A stretch of DNA of 64,000 nucleotides from Thalassotalea sp. PS06. GTDB taxonomy: Bacteria > Pseudomonadota > Gammaproteobacteria > Enterobacterales > Alteromonadaceae. The DNA is taken from the NCBI RefSeq assembly GCF_007197775.1, contig NZ_CP041638.1, positions 2,108,001-2,172,000 on the forward strand, given 5' to 3'. The position numbers and the translations under genes are program-made. Below are positions 19,081-28,673 of this stretch, in pieces. Each line of letters opens with the position of its first letter. The first letter of the stretch is position 1. The notes below the pieces were generated by a model that had not been told where the DNA came from, did no database searches, and was given only the letters and a program-made list of their open reading frames with translations.

Positions 19081-19869
19081 ATGAACCGACTCATCCCCAA
19101 ACCTTTTAGCACGACTATTAACCTTCTGATTACCTTCGTTTTGCTGTTACTGCCGCCTCTATCACACGCTGAACTGATTGAAGCAGACGCATTCGAAGCC
19201 GGCGATAATAAAGCGTTTACGTTAAGTTTTCCCCGCTACAAACTGATCTGGATGGATGCTTCAGAACTACTGAATCTGGATAGAAATGAGCTACAGGCTT
19301 TGTTAGACGGCGGCCTGACCGCGCAGGGTTGGCGAATGCCAACTTTAAGTGAAACAAAGCGAATTTTCGCTTTTATGTACACCAACAGGTATGAAACCGA
19401 CACCAGTCGCGAATTTCCATTTGTATGTATTCCCGAAGTGTCCTGTACTTTCGTTTATTCTGATAGCAAAAACGGTGCAGTTTGGCCAACATTTCAATCG
19501 AGAATCGGTCTGTTAGATGTCAACGATGAACCATTCGCCCATACATTTTTTATTTCCCGTCGAAACCTGGAATATCTTGCATTTGATCTAAGCCTAAATA
19601 ATTTTGACCCTGGTTATGACAACCCCGAATATCCTGAGTGGCAATATGATGACTTTTATTACCATCTATTTGCCTACACAGCACCGGTTTTTATATCCGA
19701 AGATTATTATGCAGAGGAAATCGATGACTACTCAATTCCTTTTTCATTCATGCTGGTAAAAGATGTACAACGAACCCGAAATAATGACACGCCAATACCA
19801 GAGCCGGCATCAGTCGCGCTGCTGTTGATAGCTAGCATCTGTTGCTTTGGTCAAAGAAAGTTTAGGTGA
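19081..19869 (+). CDS. PEP-CTERM sorting-domain protein, exported
   Basis: This 262-residue protein has a signal peptide (INLLITFVLLLLPPLSHAE) and a C-terminal PEP-CTERM sorting signal: IPEPASVALLLIASICCF followed by GQRKFR, that is the PEP motif, one hydrophobic helix and a basic tail. Such proteins are processed by an exosortase and exported, often with an exopolysaccharide. The middle (GWRMPTLSETKRIFAF and SFMLVKD) resembles Lcl-type domains loosely; no firm family is claimed. An in-frame GTG at 19003 would place extra residues before the signal peptide, so the ATG at 19081 is used. No exosortase gene is in the window. Confidence 0.82.
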   Translation: MNRLIPKPFSTTINLLITFVLLLLPPLSHAELIEADAFEAGDNKAFTLSFPRYKLIWMDASELLNLDRNELQALLDGGLTAQGWRMPTLSETKRIFAFMYTNRYETDTSREFPFVCIPEVSCTFVYSDSKNGAVWPTFQSRIGLLDVNDEPFAHTFFISRRNLEYLAFDLSLNNFDPGYDNPEYPEWQYDDFYYHLFAYTAPVFISEDYYAEEIDDYSIPFSFMLVKDVQRTRNNDTPIPEPASVALLLIASICCFGQRKFR

Positions 19870-20004
19870 TAGCTTAAACGGTCGAATGATCTCTACCCTG
19901 AAGATGAGCTCAACAAAGACTTCATGGAATTGCTATAAGCACACAGCATAGTTTGTAAAATTGCAACTATGCTGTGTGATAAATTTTCCGGCTACAGGAT
20001 AAAC

Positions 20005-20277
20005 TTATTCAGAAGTCGTCGGGTCAATAATGGTTCTTACTTCGGATATCGAATTGGCTGGGAAACCGCCCTGCTCTGCGTGCTGCTTGATCAAGTCTTC
20101 ATTGTCGGCAATGTATACACAATAAACCTTATCACCAGTCACATAACTTTGTACCCATTGGATTTGTGGGCCCATATTCTGTAATACACTGCAGGACTTT
20201 TGCGAAATCCCCTGTAAATCGCTTGTCGACAAATTCCCGGCACCAGGAATTTCCCGTTCGATAACGTATTTTGGCAT
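20005..20277 (-). CDS. DUF4242 domain protein
   Basis: This 90-residue cytoplasmic protein starts MPKYVIEREIPGAGNLSTSDLQGISQKSCSVLQNMGPQIQWVQSYVTGDKVYCVYIADNE and matches DUF4242, a ferredoxin-like fold that includes a nickel-binding Streptomyces protein. GGAG before the ATG at 20277 decides this start; the frame extends to 20394 without support. Its neighbours (AbgT transporter, PEP-CTERM protein) do not suggest a function. Confidence 0.82.
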   Translation of the reverse strand: MPKYVIEREIPGAGNLSTSDLQGISQKSCSVLQNMGPQIQWVQSYVTGDKVYCVYIADNEDLIKQHAEQGGFPANSISEVRTIIDPTTSE

Positions 20278-20403
20278 GATATTCTCCAATAAATTCATAG
20301 TCATATTTAATCTACAACTAAATTTAGTCAGCAAATTTAAATATCGCCAAAAAACTGGATAAAAAAACGCCGCTATAACTAGCGGCGTTATCATTGATGG
20401 AGT

Positions 20404-21957
20404 TTAGTTAGGTAAATACTCATAGGAGGCCTGTAAACCTAAAGGAAACCCAAGCCCCCAATAGGCCATCAAGAACAGCGTCCATACAACCAGAAAGCTT
20501 AACGAGAAAGGCAGCATCATCGCTGTCAAAGTACCGATGCCGGCATTGGTCACATAACGCTGACAAAATACCACGACAAGTGGAAAGTATGGCATTAACG
20601 GCGTAATGATATTGGTACTGGAATCACCGATGCGATACGCCGCCTGCGCTAAATCCGGTGAGATACCTAACTGCATCAGCATCGGAATGAATATTGGTGC
20701 CAGTAAAGCCCATTTTGCCGATGCGGAACCGACAAACAGATTAATAAAACCGGTTAAAATGATAATGCCAGTAATGGTAATACCCGCAGGTAGTGCCATT
20801 TCTTTTAAGAAGGCAGCGCCTTTTACCGCCAGCAAAACACCCAGGTTAGATTGACCAAAAGCGTAGATAAACTGGGCGATAAAGAACATGATAACCAGAT
20901 AGTAACCCATGCTTGACATGGCTTTTGACATGCCTTCTATAAATTCTTTCGACGTTGTTATTTTGCCAATGACAATGCCGTATACCAAACCTGGGATCAA
21001 AAATAACAAGAAGATTAACGGTACGATAGATTTCATCAAAGGCGCAGCAAAGGCGGTTAACGTGCCATCGTCTGCTCGCCAAGATGAATCGGCAGGATAA
21101 GCCGTAGCAAACAGAATGCCCAAACCGAGAACAACGGAAACCATGGCCCAACGCAGTGCTTTTCGCTCTTTATCTTCTAAAGGCTCCATGGTTGGTAAAT
21201 CAGACAAATCGCCATCTAACTCATTTTTGGCAAGTTTTGGTTCAACGATTTTATCGGTAATAAACCAGCCTAAAGCAGTAACAACGAGCGCAGAGGCCGT
21301 TGTAAAGTAATAGTTATTTAATGGGTTTAACACCACGTTTGGATCAAGAATTTGCGCGCCCGCCTGGGAAATCCCCTGCAGCATGGGATCCAGTGCCGAT
21401 GGCACGAAGTTCGCTGAAAAACCGCCAGATACACCGGCAAACGCCGCTGCAATACCGGCTAATGGGTGCCGACCGGCGGCATAGAAGATAACCCCACCTA
21501 GAGGAATAACCAGAACATAACCAGCATCAATCGCAGAGTGGCTGACAATACCAACAAGGATAACCATAGGCGTTAGTAACCAGGTCGCGGTTTTGGCCAT
21601 GATGGCGCGAAGACCGGCATTGATAAAGCCGCTATATTCGGCAACACCAATACCTAGCATCGCCACCAAAACCACGCCTACCGGATGGAAATGGGAGAAA
21701 TTGGTTACCATGGATGAAAAGAACGCCGCTAAGGCATCACCACTTAACTGGTTTTTCACCATCAGGGCTTCGCCATTGCGCGGATCTACGGCGTTAAAAT
21801 CAACACCAGCTAACGCCCATGACAGCACCCAGACAATGGCCAGCAAGGAAATAAACAGAGCCGCAGGATCCGGTAATTTGTTACCAACGACTTCGACTTT
21901 ATCAAGAAATCTCTGAACCAGAGATGGTCGCTCTATTGTTGCTTGAGCTTCACTCAT
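20404..21957 (-). CDS. AbgT family transporter
   Basis: This 517-residue membrane protein has about 11-13 helices and matches the AbgT family: RFLDKVEVVGNKLPDPAALFISLLAIVWVLSWA, GVAEYSGFINAGLRAIM, SHSAIDAGYVLVIPLGGVIFYAAGRHPLAGIAAAFAGVSGGFSANF and a C-terminal SASAKWALLAPIFIPMLMQLGISPDLAQAAYRIGDSSTNIITPLMPYFPL. Members take up p-aminobenzoyl-glutamate or export sulfonamides. No folate-peptide hydrolase lies next to it, so substrate and direction are open. Confidence 0.93.
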   Translation of the reverse strand: MSEAQATIERPSLVQRFLDKVEVVGNKLPDPAALFISLLAIVWVLSWALAGVDFNAVDPRNGEALMVKNQLSGDALAAFFSSMVTNFSHFHPVGVVLVAMLGIGVAEYSGFINAGLRAIMAKTATWLLTPMVILVGIVSHSAIDAGYVLVIPLGGVIFYAAGRHPLAGIAAAFAGVSGGFSANFVPSALDPMLQGISQAGAQILDPNVVLNPLNNYYFTTASALVVTALGWFITDKIVEPKLAKNELDGDLSDLPTMEPLEDKERKALRWAMVSVVLGLGILFATAYPADSSWRADDGTLTAFAAPLMKSIVPLIFLLFLIPGLVYGIVIGKITTSKEFIEGMSKAMSSMGYYLVIMFFIAQFIYAFGQSNLGVLLAVKGAAFLKEMALPAGITITGIIILTGFINLFVGSASAKWALLAPIFIPMLMQLGISPDLAQAAYRIGDSSTNIITPLMPYFPLVVVFCQRYVTNAGIGTLTAMMLPFSLSFLVVWTLFLMAYWGLGFPLGLQASYEYLPN

Positions 21958-22253
21958 GATTACACCTTTTTATTGTTTTTGTTTAAACCAATCCGCATTG
22001 AAGATTGATATGAGATGAAAAAGCCATAGTATCTGAGAATCACACTTTGCTCAATGGCACTAAAAGCAGAGTAAAAAGCATGTCTGAAACTTCTCTTAAA
22101 CAACCCTGGTAAGTGAATCGGATGTTTCATACCAACAATTCAATAATTATTTGTCTTAGCGACAATTACAATTTGCTGTATTTAAAGTAAATCCGCTTGT
22201 ACATTCAGTTAACTTGCAGAATATTGGTGAAAACAAACTTGAGTCAATTACCG

Positions 22254-23396
22254 ATGAACAAAAAGACAGTGATTCCACCGACATTACGAGAACTCGATGA
22301 GACCCTATATGAGAGTGTAAAGGGCATTGATATTTTGTCGGCAATTGCTCCTCAGAACTATCAACATGAAAAACAAGCATTTTTCGATGGCCATGGCAAA
22401 GCGAATCCAAAATTTTCTTACGAAAAAACTAACCTGAATCTGTTTTCGAAAAAGCGGGAGCTTTTCAACTTACCGGTAGAGACGATTAAAAGTAAGGAGC
22501 TCTATCGCTTATACAGTGAAGTTATCCAGTCCTATGTCGATAAGCTTGACCAGTTCAGGCATATCGGTACCGAAAAGTTCCTCTATGATTCATTGCGTTA
22601 CTACGGCGAACCGTCTGCAAGGGATATTCGCAATGCAGAATATCTGCTGCATATCACCGCTCAAGAGCCGCAAGCCCAAACCGACCTTGTGGGTGCAAAT
22701 GAGATTAAGAAATATTTCGAAAGCTTTGCGGCAGCAAACAATTACCCACTGACGCTAACGTTAGAAGATAGCATGATTGCCAATGCTCTGGTTTCTGGTG
22801 ATACCGTGAAAATAAACACTCAGGCAAAAGTCAGCAAACCGCAATTAAGAGCCCTGGCACACCATGAACTTGGCGTACATCTGGCAACCACACTCAATGC
22901 TCAGTCACAGCCGTTGAAAATTTTATTATTAGGCTCTCCCGTTAATACCACGACGCAAGAAGGTCTGGCCCTACTTTGTGAATACCTGTCAGGTTTTATG
23001 ACGCTCGACAGATTTAGGATGCTGGCGCTTCGGGTGATTGCCGTAAATTCGATGATCATCGAAAAAGATTTTAAACGTACATTTAGCTTACTGGTTGATC
23101 AGCACGGAGCTAGCCCTGCCAGCGCATTCGCAATCTCATCACGAGTGTATCGAGGCGGTGGTTTTACCAAAGATTACCTGTATCTAAAAGGGTTCCAGCA
23201 GATCCTGGAAGCCTATCAGAGCAAGCTGAAAATTCACAACCTGCTTTGTGGTAAGGTGTCGTTTGAGCACCTGCAAGTCGTTAACAAACTCATTGAACAA
23301 GGTTATTTAATTGCACCAAAACATATTAGTCCAGCGATTCGAAGACCTGTTCCCACAGACCCGGTGTTAAAATTCATTGCTCAAGCGATAAAATAG
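22254..23396 (+). CDS. QEGLA-motif (DUF1704/MATCAP-like) zinc metallopeptidase
   Basis: From the ATG used, the protein has 380 residues. It carries HHELGVH at 203-209 (zinc motif HExxxH) and TQEGLA at 234-239, the two signatures of the 'flavohemoglobin expression-modulating QEGLA motif' family, whose eukaryotic relatives (MATCAPs) are tyrosine carboxypeptidases. The bacterial substrate is not known. Start choice is uncertain: no clear ribosome site precedes 22254, and in-frame GTG/TTG codons lie upstream to 22197. It is followed by a ZntB-like gene and, across a LysR gene, by the rimK cluster. Confidence 0.85.
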   Translation: MNKKTVIPPTLRELDETLYESVKGIDILSAIAPQNYQHEKQAFFDGHGKANPKFSYEKTNLNLFSKKRELFNLPVETIKSKELYRLYSEVIQSYVDKLDQFRHIGTEKFLYDSLRYYGEPSARDIRNAEYLLHITAQEPQAQTDLVGANEIKKYFESFAAANNYPLTLTLEDSMIANALVSGDTVKINTQAKVSKPQLRALAHHELGVHLATTLNAQSQPLKILLLGSPVNTTTQEGLALLCEYLSGFMTLDRFRMLALRVIAVNSMIIEKDFKRTFSLLVDQHGASPASAFAISSRVYRGGGFTKDYLYLKGFQQILEAYQSKLKIHNLLCGKVSFEHLQVVNKLIEQGYLIAPKHISPAIRRPVPTDPVLKFIAQAIK

Positions 23397-23457
23397 TCTT
23401 AGAGTGACTTGAGATACTGTCGTACAGTGTAAGTGAATTAATTCAGGGATATGGTCA

Positions 23458-24411
23458 ATGAATACGGAAGCTATCAAAGAATATGATTTTGATTTAAAAA
23501 AGCAATCAGTCCAAGATGACTTACCGAAAGAGTTGTTATTTCGCGACCGTTGGCTGCACTTAAATTACCAACACCAGAGCAATAAAGAACATCTCGAGGA
23601 ATTTGAACTCGATTCGGTAATTATTGACGCCCTGTTGTCAGAGGAAACCCGCCCTCGGGCTCAGGTTTTCGATGATGGGGTGTTGCTGTCCCTGCGCGGT
23701 ATTAATCTGGCTAAAGATTCCAATCCAGAGGATATGGTATCAATACGAATATATTTTCGTCGCGACTTTATCATTTCAACCGGCAGGCGGCGTTTGTTAT
23801 CTCTGGAAGAAATTGCTCATGCGATCCACAACAAAACAGGCCCGAAAACCCCCTCCTCCTGGCTTATCGATCTCATTGTTAATCTCAATGACAAAATCGC
23901 CGATACCGTACACTTTATCGAAGAATCTCTGTCTTGCCTGGAAGAATTGGTTATTGACAGCAAGCATTCAACAAACCAATCAGAGTTAGCAAATTTGCGT
24001 CGACAAATCATTGCTATCAGACGCTATCTTGGACCGCAGCGTGACGCTCTGATGACCTTGATAGGCGATAAGAATAAATTTATCAGCGCCGAGCAGAAAA
24101 TTGAAATCCGCGAAGCCCTTAACCACTTACAACTTTACATTGAAGAGCTGGATTTATGTAAAGAACGAGCGAACGTATTGCAGGAAGAGATCAATGTTAA
24201 TCTCGGCCAGACAATGAATAACCGCATGTATGTATTATCAATTGTTGCGGCAATCTTTCTACCGCTGGGCTTCTTGACCGGGCTGTTGGGTATCAATGTC
24301 GGTGGTATGCCCGGAGCTGACAACCCCGATGCATTTTATCTGGTCACCGGTTTTTTATGTGTTATCACTGCGTTATTAACATTAATTTTGAGAAAAAATC
24401 GCTGGTTATAG
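23458..24411 (+). CDS. zntB: ZntB/CorA-like zinc transporter
   Basis: This 317-residue protein has a cytoplasmic alpha/beta N-domain, a long helical stalk (about 150-255) and two C-terminal membrane helices. The pore motif is GIN (LLGINVGGMPG), as in ZntB, rather than the GMN of CorA magnesium channels. ZntB moves zinc across the inner membrane. The gene lies 62 bp after the QEGLA peptidase gene in the same direction, so the two may share a transcript; that peptidase is predicted to need zinc. Confidence 0.88.
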   Translation: MNTEAIKEYDFDLKKQSVQDDLPKELLFRDRWLHLNYQHQSNKEHLEEFELDSVIIDALLSEETRPRAQVFDDGVLLSLRGINLAKDSNPEDMVSIRIYFRRDFIISTGRRRLLSLEEIAHAIHNKTGPKTPSSWLIDLIVNLNDKIADTVHFIEESLSCLEELVIDSKHSTNQSELANLRRQIIAIRRYLGPQRDALMTLIGDKNKFISAEQKIEIREALNHLQLYIEELDLCKERANVLQEEINVNLGQTMNNRMYVLSIVAAIFLPLGFLTGLLGINVGGMPGADNPDAFYLVTGFLCVITALLTLILRKNRWL

Positions 24412-24475
24412 GTCAACTTTCAGCGATCGATAAATAGTAATTATCAAAAACCCGGTCATTAATAAAATTTATTTA

Positions 24476-25318
24476 TTAACTTCTGATGTATGGGAAAACC
24501 TGCAATGCATCCTCAATGGTCGCAAGCTTTTGGTTTTTGGCCAAAAAGGCGGCAAATACTTCCCGCTCAAATGTCGGACTATTTTCAACCATAAATAATT
24601 TTTTCTTGCGCAAATGTTCAAAGCAAAGCTGTCGAGGCAAAAATGCACAACCACCGGCTTCGAGAATGAAGTTAAGCGCCATTTTCGGTTGGCTCATATG
24701 ATGCCAGGGGGTAATTTGATCATCAAAGAATCGCTGAAATTGCGCGTTAACTGACTCTCCGTAGTCCACCGTAATGAAATTTTCGAGAGCATTTATATCC
24801 GAGTTTTCTGACGTTGAGACAAGATGCAGGGGTACGGTCGCAACCTTTTCAGTGATCACTTCTTCGCTGTATGGCGGTTCAAATAAAAATGCGATATCGA
24901 TAAGCCGGGTTTGGATTTGTTTACGAAGCTCTGGCGCCGAGTATGTATGGGTGTATAAGCACACATCATCGAGGTTTCGATGAATTTTCTGCAGCCAGTC
25001 CTGTAAAACAATATCCCAGATTGAGGTCATCGAACCGACAAAAAGCTGGGTAGAATTACTTTGCGCAATACCCACATCCAATTTCGTTTTTTGCCAAAGC
25101 GTTAACATTTCATTGGCATGGCGACCTAGTCGATGCCCCTCGGGAGTTAATTTCAGACGTTTATGGGAGCGATCAAATAACTGCACGCCTAACTCTTCTT
25201 CAAGTTGCTTGATGCGGGCGCTAACCGCTGCCTGGGTAAGAAATAAATTTTCAGCGGCCACTCTGACATGCAAAGTGCGGCTCACTTCCAGAAATGTAGA
25301 CAGGAGTTCTATTTTCAT
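24476..25318 (-). CDS. LysR-type transcriptional regulator
   Basis: This 280-residue regulator has an N-terminal winged helix (LLSTFLEVSRTLHVRVAAENLFLTQAAVSARIKQLEEELGVQLFDRSHKRLKLTPEGHRL) and a C-terminal effector-binding domain. Overall it resembles HdfR-type members. It is divergent from rimK with 106 bp between, and the space holds a clean LysR-type dyad (25328-25348), so it probably regulates itself and the rimK operon. The effector is unknown. Confidence 0.9.
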   Translation of the reverse strand: MKIELLSTFLEVSRTLHVRVAAENLFLTQAAVSARIKQLEEELGVQLFDRSHKRLKLTPEGHRLGRHANEMLTLWQKTKLDVGIAQSNSTQLFVGSMTSIWDIVLQDWLQKIHRNLDDVCLYTHTYSAPELRKQIQTRLIDIAFLFEPPYSEEVITEKVATVPLHLVSTSENSDINALENFITVDYGESVNAQFQRFFDDQITPWHHMSQPKMALNFILEAGGCAFLPRQLCFEHLRKKKLFMVENSPTFEREVFAAFLAKNQKLATIEDALQVFPYIRS

Positions 25319-25327
25319 TAGCTTTTA

Positions 25328-25348
25328 TTGATAAATATTTTTTATCAA
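25328..25348. promoter_or_regulatory. LysR-type operator between lysR and rimK
   Basis: TTGATAAA-N5-TTTATCAA is a perfect 8-bp dyad with the T-N11-A core expected of LysR binding sites. It begins 10 bp before the lysR start and lies 77 bp upstream of rimK. Confidence 0.7.
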
Positions 25349-25424
25349 ACATGATAGTTTATTTAGTTTTATCTTTCATCATTTTCTCACTACATTTACC
25401 AAAAATTACTTTCAGGAAAGAAAA

Positions 25425-26330
25425 ATGAAAATCGCAATTTTATCAAGAGAGCCAAATTCTTACTCAACCAAACGTATGGTTGAGGCCGGTCGCGCCAGAG
25501 GCCATGAGGTCGATGTTATTAACACCTTGCATTGCTACATGGATATAACCAGCAGTCGCCCTACCGTTCGTTACCACGGTGAAGAGTTACCGCGGTATGA
25601 CGCCATCATCCCTCGTATTGGTGCGTCGATTACGTTTTACGGAACCGCAGTTGCCAGACAGTTTGAAATGATGGGTACGTTTAACGTGAATGAATCCGTG
25701 GCTATCAGTCGCTCTCGCGACAAGTTACGCTCATTACAACTGTTATCCAGAAAAGGCATTGGTTTGCCGCGTACAGGTTTTGCCAGCAAGTCTGACAATA
25801 TTAAAGATTTGATCAAAAACGTTGGTGGTGCACCGTTAGTGATTAAGTTATTGGAAGGTACCCAAGGTATCGGTGTGGTACTTGCCGATACGGCAAAGGC
25901 CGCGGAAAGTATTATCGAAGCATTTATGGATCTCAAAGCCAATATTCTGGTGCAGGAGTTTATTAAAGAAGCCGGTGGTGCTGACATTCGTTGTCTGGTC
26001 GTTGGCGGCAGAGTCGTCGCGGCAATGAAGCGCCAGGGTATTGAGGGTGAATTTCGCTCGAACCTGCACCGAGGTGGCACTGCTGAGATAGTAAAACTGA
26101 GCAAAGAAGAGCGTGAAACCGCGGTAAATGCTGCCAAAGCCATGGGCCTTAACGTGTGTGGTGTCGATTTGCTTCGCTCCCATTCCGGACCAATGGTTAT
26201 GGAGGTTAATTCATCACCGGGTCTTGAGGGGATTGAATCGGCAACCGAAATGGATGTGGCTGGAAAAATCATTGAGTTTATTGAAAAGAATGCCAGTAAA
26301 AACAGTAATCGCACTCGAGGAAAAGGATAA
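25425..26330 (+). CDS. rimK: RimK, ATP-grasp glutamate ligase for ribosomal protein S6
   Basis: RimK adds glutamate residues to the C-terminus of ribosomal protein S6 and can make poly-alpha-glutamate. The 301-residue protein closely follows E. coli RimK along its length: [111 protein letters not shown] and [14 protein letters not shown], which hold the ATP-grasp ATP and Mg2+ ligands. It is first in an operon with an aspartoacylase-like gene (next base), a RimB-like protease gene and mscS. Confidence 0.95.
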   Translation: MKIAILSREPNSYSTKRMVEAGRARGHEVDVINTLHCYMDITSSRPTVRYHGEELPRYDAIIPRIGASITFYGTAVARQFEMMGTFNVNESVAISRSRDKLRSLQLLSRKGIGLPRTGFASKSDNIKDLIKNVGGAPLVIKLLEGTQGIGVVLADTAKAAESIIEAFMDLKANILVQEFIKEAGGADIRCLVVGGRVVAAMKRQGIEGEFRSNLHRGGTAEIVKLSKEERETAVNAAKAMGLNVCGVDLLRSHSGPMVMEVNSSPGLEGIESATEMDVAGKIIEFIEKNASKNSNRTRGKG

Positions 26331-27365
26331 ATGAAAGAGTTTGTGATCGGCGGACATACAATCCTGCCCGGTGAAAGCAAAAAACTCGCGTTACCTGTTG
26401 CCAGGTTGTACACAGATGCGGAAGTTGATCTGCCCGTGTATATCGTTCGTGGTAAGCGTTCAGGCCCTGTGGTATTTATTAGTGCAGCAGTACATGGCGA
26501 CGAATTAAATGGTATTGAAATTATTCGTCGTCTGGTGAATCTAAAAAGCTTTAAAGTAAATAGTGGCACCGTTATCGCGGTGCCTATGGTAAATGTGTAT
26601 GGCGTCGTCAACCAGAGTCGCTACATGCCGGACAGACGGGATCTTAATCGAAGCTTTCCTGGCTCATCAAAAGGCTCATTGGCAGCCCGTGTTGCCAACA
26701 CCTTTTTAAAAGAGATTGTCAGTCAATGTGATTACGGAATTGATCTGCACACTGGCGCCATTCATCGCTCTAACTTGCCGCAAATCCGCGCTGATTTAAG
26801 TGATGAGCAAACCAAACAGCTAGCCGAGGTTTTTGCGGCGCCAGTTGCATTGCATGCTAATCTTCGCGATGGCTCTTTGCGGGAGGCCGCGGGCTCAATG
26901 GAAACCAAAGTTTTACTATACGAGGCGGGAGAAGCACTTAGGTTTGACGAGTTATCGATTCGCATCGGATTGAAAGGCATCATCAATGTACTGCGGCATT
27001 TGCAAATGATCCCGAAAGGACGAAGCAAAAAATCGTCACGCATGCCCTTCGTTGCCTACGATAGTGGTTGGGTTCGAGCTAGTGTCAGTGGCATAGCGAC
27101 ACATAAGTTCGACCTTGGCGATAGTGTCAATAAAGGCGATACCCTGGCGCAGATCGGCAGTCCATATGGCGAGCTACTCGGTTCCGTCCCCGCTAACCGC
27201 AGTGGTGTGATAATAGGTAAGCAGAATATTCCGTTAGTACAGGAAGGAGAAGCTATGTATCACATTGCTTACTTTAAAGAGGATGAAGATGTTGTTGCTG
27301 AGCATATCGAGTCGGTTGCCGAAGACTTCCATGACGATAAACCCATTACCGAGGTATTACAGTAA
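26331..27365 (+). CDS. Succinylglutamate desuccinylase/aspartoacylase family zinc hydrolase
   Basis: This 344-residue protein is an M14-like amidohydrolase. AAVHGDELNGIEIIRRLV has the zinc-binding H-x-x-E and DLHTGAIHRSNLPQIRADL the third ligand; the C-terminal part is the AstE/AspA beta domain. The family removes acyl groups or glutamate-type residues from small molecules. It starts on the base after the rimK stop codon and overlaps the next gene by one base, so the products are probably made together. A plausible but untested role is hydrolysis of a glutamate-containing product of RimK. Confidence 0.88.
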   Translation: MKEFVIGGHTILPGESKKLALPVARLYTDAEVDLPVYIVRGKRSGPVVFISAAVHGDELNGIEIIRRLVNLKSFKVNSGTVIAVPMVNVYGVVNQSRYMPDRRDLNRSFPGSSKGSLAARVANTFLKEIVSQCDYGIDLHTGAIHRSNLPQIRADLSDEQTKQLAEVFAAPVALHANLRDGSLREAAGSMETKVLLYEAGEALRFDELSIRIGLKGIINVLRHLQMIPKGRSKKSSRMPFVAYDSGWVRASVSGIATHKFDLGDSVNKGDTLAQIGSPYGELLGSVPANRSGVIIGKQNIPLVQEGEAMYHIAYFKEDEDVVAEHIESVAEDFHDDKPITEVLQ

Positions 27366-27805
27366 TGGCTAAAACCATCATTGGTCGCCTTGAAGAAATA
27401 GGACTGCCGGAACTGGGTATCAGTCAATTAACTGCGCGCGTCGACTCAGGCGCGCAGACATCTTCCTTACATGTTGATAATATAAAGAAAGTTAAAATAT
27501 CCGGTAAGCCAGCAATCGAATTTGATTTACACCCGGAGTTTTACGATATCGATAACATTATTCACTGCCAGGCGTTAGTTCATGATATCCGCCAGGTTAA
27601 GTCATCGAACGGCACCAGTGAACAACGTTTTGTGATACAAACAAAAGCCGTGTTAGGCGAGCACTCTTGGCCGATAGAAATTACCTTGACAAACCGTTCG
27701 GATATGACCTATCTGATGCTTATTGGCCGCCAGGCACTCGGGGAACAATTTTATATTGACCCGTCGCGCGCTTTTATCGCCAGTAATAACGAAAATTCAA
27801 GATAA
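27365..27805 (+). CDS. RimB-like retropepsin-type protease (PF05618, 'ATP-dependent zinc protease' family)
   Basis: This 146-residue protein matches the RimB family. ARVDSGAQTSSLH carries the retropepsin D-[ST]-G active-site loop and TYLMLIGRQAL the second strand motif. The 'zinc protease' name is historical; the fold is that of an aspartic protease. In Pseudomonas, RimB acts with RimK and RimA on ribosomal protein S6 modification. Here it starts within the stop codon of the aspartoacylase-like gene (TAATG), so coupling is tight. Confidence 0.88.
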   Translation: MAKTIIGRLEEIGLPELGISQLTARVDSGAQTSSLHVDNIKKVKISGKPAIEFDLHPEFYDIDNIIHCQALVHDIRQVKSSNGTSEQRFVIQTKAVLGEHSWPIEITLTNRSDMTYLMLIGRQALGEQFYIDPSRAFIASNNENSR

Positions 27806-27815
27806 AGGAATAATC

Positions 27816-28673
27816 ATGTTGGACTACGTTAACGCGTTTTTAAATTACACTTTGCTGACATTCAATGATGATCCCCTGACTATCTCAGAAGTACTCGCGA
27901 TCCCAGTTTGGATAGGCTTTAGCTACTGGTTTATCAGACTCATTTTAAAGTCGGTTTCCAATCGTTTAATCGCCCGGGAAACGGATCCAAATACCATACA
28001 GTTAACCCAGCGGGTAATTTTCATATCCGCTATTGCTGTTGTATTTATGACAACATTGTCGATGTTAAACGTGCCCATTGCCGCCTTTGCTTTTCTATCT
28101 GGTGCCATTGCAATTGGTTTTGGTTTTGGTGCCCAGAACATCATTAACAACTTTATCAGTGGCTGGATATTGATTGGTGAAAAGCCAATTCGAATTGGCG
28201 ATTTCCTGGAGGTCGAAGGGGTTAAAGGCGTGGTTGAAGAGATAAATACTCGCTCTACCCGGGTGCGCAGGACCGATGGTGTTCACTTACTTATTCCGAA
28301 CAGTAAACTTCTTGAAAATACCGTGGTCAACTGGACTCTGCGGGATCGCTTGATCCGGGGTACGGTAAGAATTGGTGTGCAATATGGCAGCGATTGTGAA
28401 AAAGTCACGCATTTAATGCTTGAGGCTACAAAAGCCAATGAAAACGTTCTGGAAACGCCACCACCAGCGGTATTTTTTCAGGATTTTGGCGACAACGCGC
28501 TTATTTTCGAAGTGTTTTTCTGGATAAATTCTTCAGTAGATGGCGGCCTGAGGGGCGTATCAAGCGAGATACGTTATCATATTGATAAAACATTCAAAGC
28601 CGACAATATCGTCATTGCTTATCCACAACGAGATATTCACATCGATGGCGCATTAAAAATTGAGCGGGGATAA
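27816..28673 (+). CDS. MscS family mechanosensitive ion channel
   Basis: This 285-residue protein has three N-terminal helices and the MscS pore helix and beta domain: FLSGAIAIGFGFGAQNIINNFISGWILIGEKPIRIGDFLEVEGVKGVVEEINTRSTRVRRTDGVHLLIPNSKLLENTVVNW. MscS channels release solutes upon hypo-osmotic shock. AAGGA before the ATG at 27816 decides the start over an in-frame site at 27723. It is the last gene of the rimK operon, suggesting a link between that operon and osmotic stress or glutamate pools. Confidence 0.92.
   Translation: MLDYVNAFLNYTLLTFNDDPLTISEVLAIPVWIGFSYWFIRLILKSVSNRLIARETDPNTIQLTQRVIFISAIAVVFMTTLSMLNVPIAAFAFLSGAIAIGFGFGAQNIINNFISGWILIGEKPIRIGDFLEVEGVKGVVEEINTRSTRVRRTDGVHLLIPNSKLLENTVVNWTLRDRLIRGTVRIGVQYGSDCEKVTHLMLEATKANENVLETPPPAVFFQDFGDNALIFEVFFWINSSVDGGLRGVSSEIRYHIDKTFKADNIVIAYPQRDIHIDGALKIERG

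Noticed and set aside
25637..26611. Long minus-strand frame of 324 codons across rimK
   Set aside because: It lies opposite rimK and the aspartoacylase-like gene, both clear by homology. Its translation is Ser/Thr/Ile-rich without domains.
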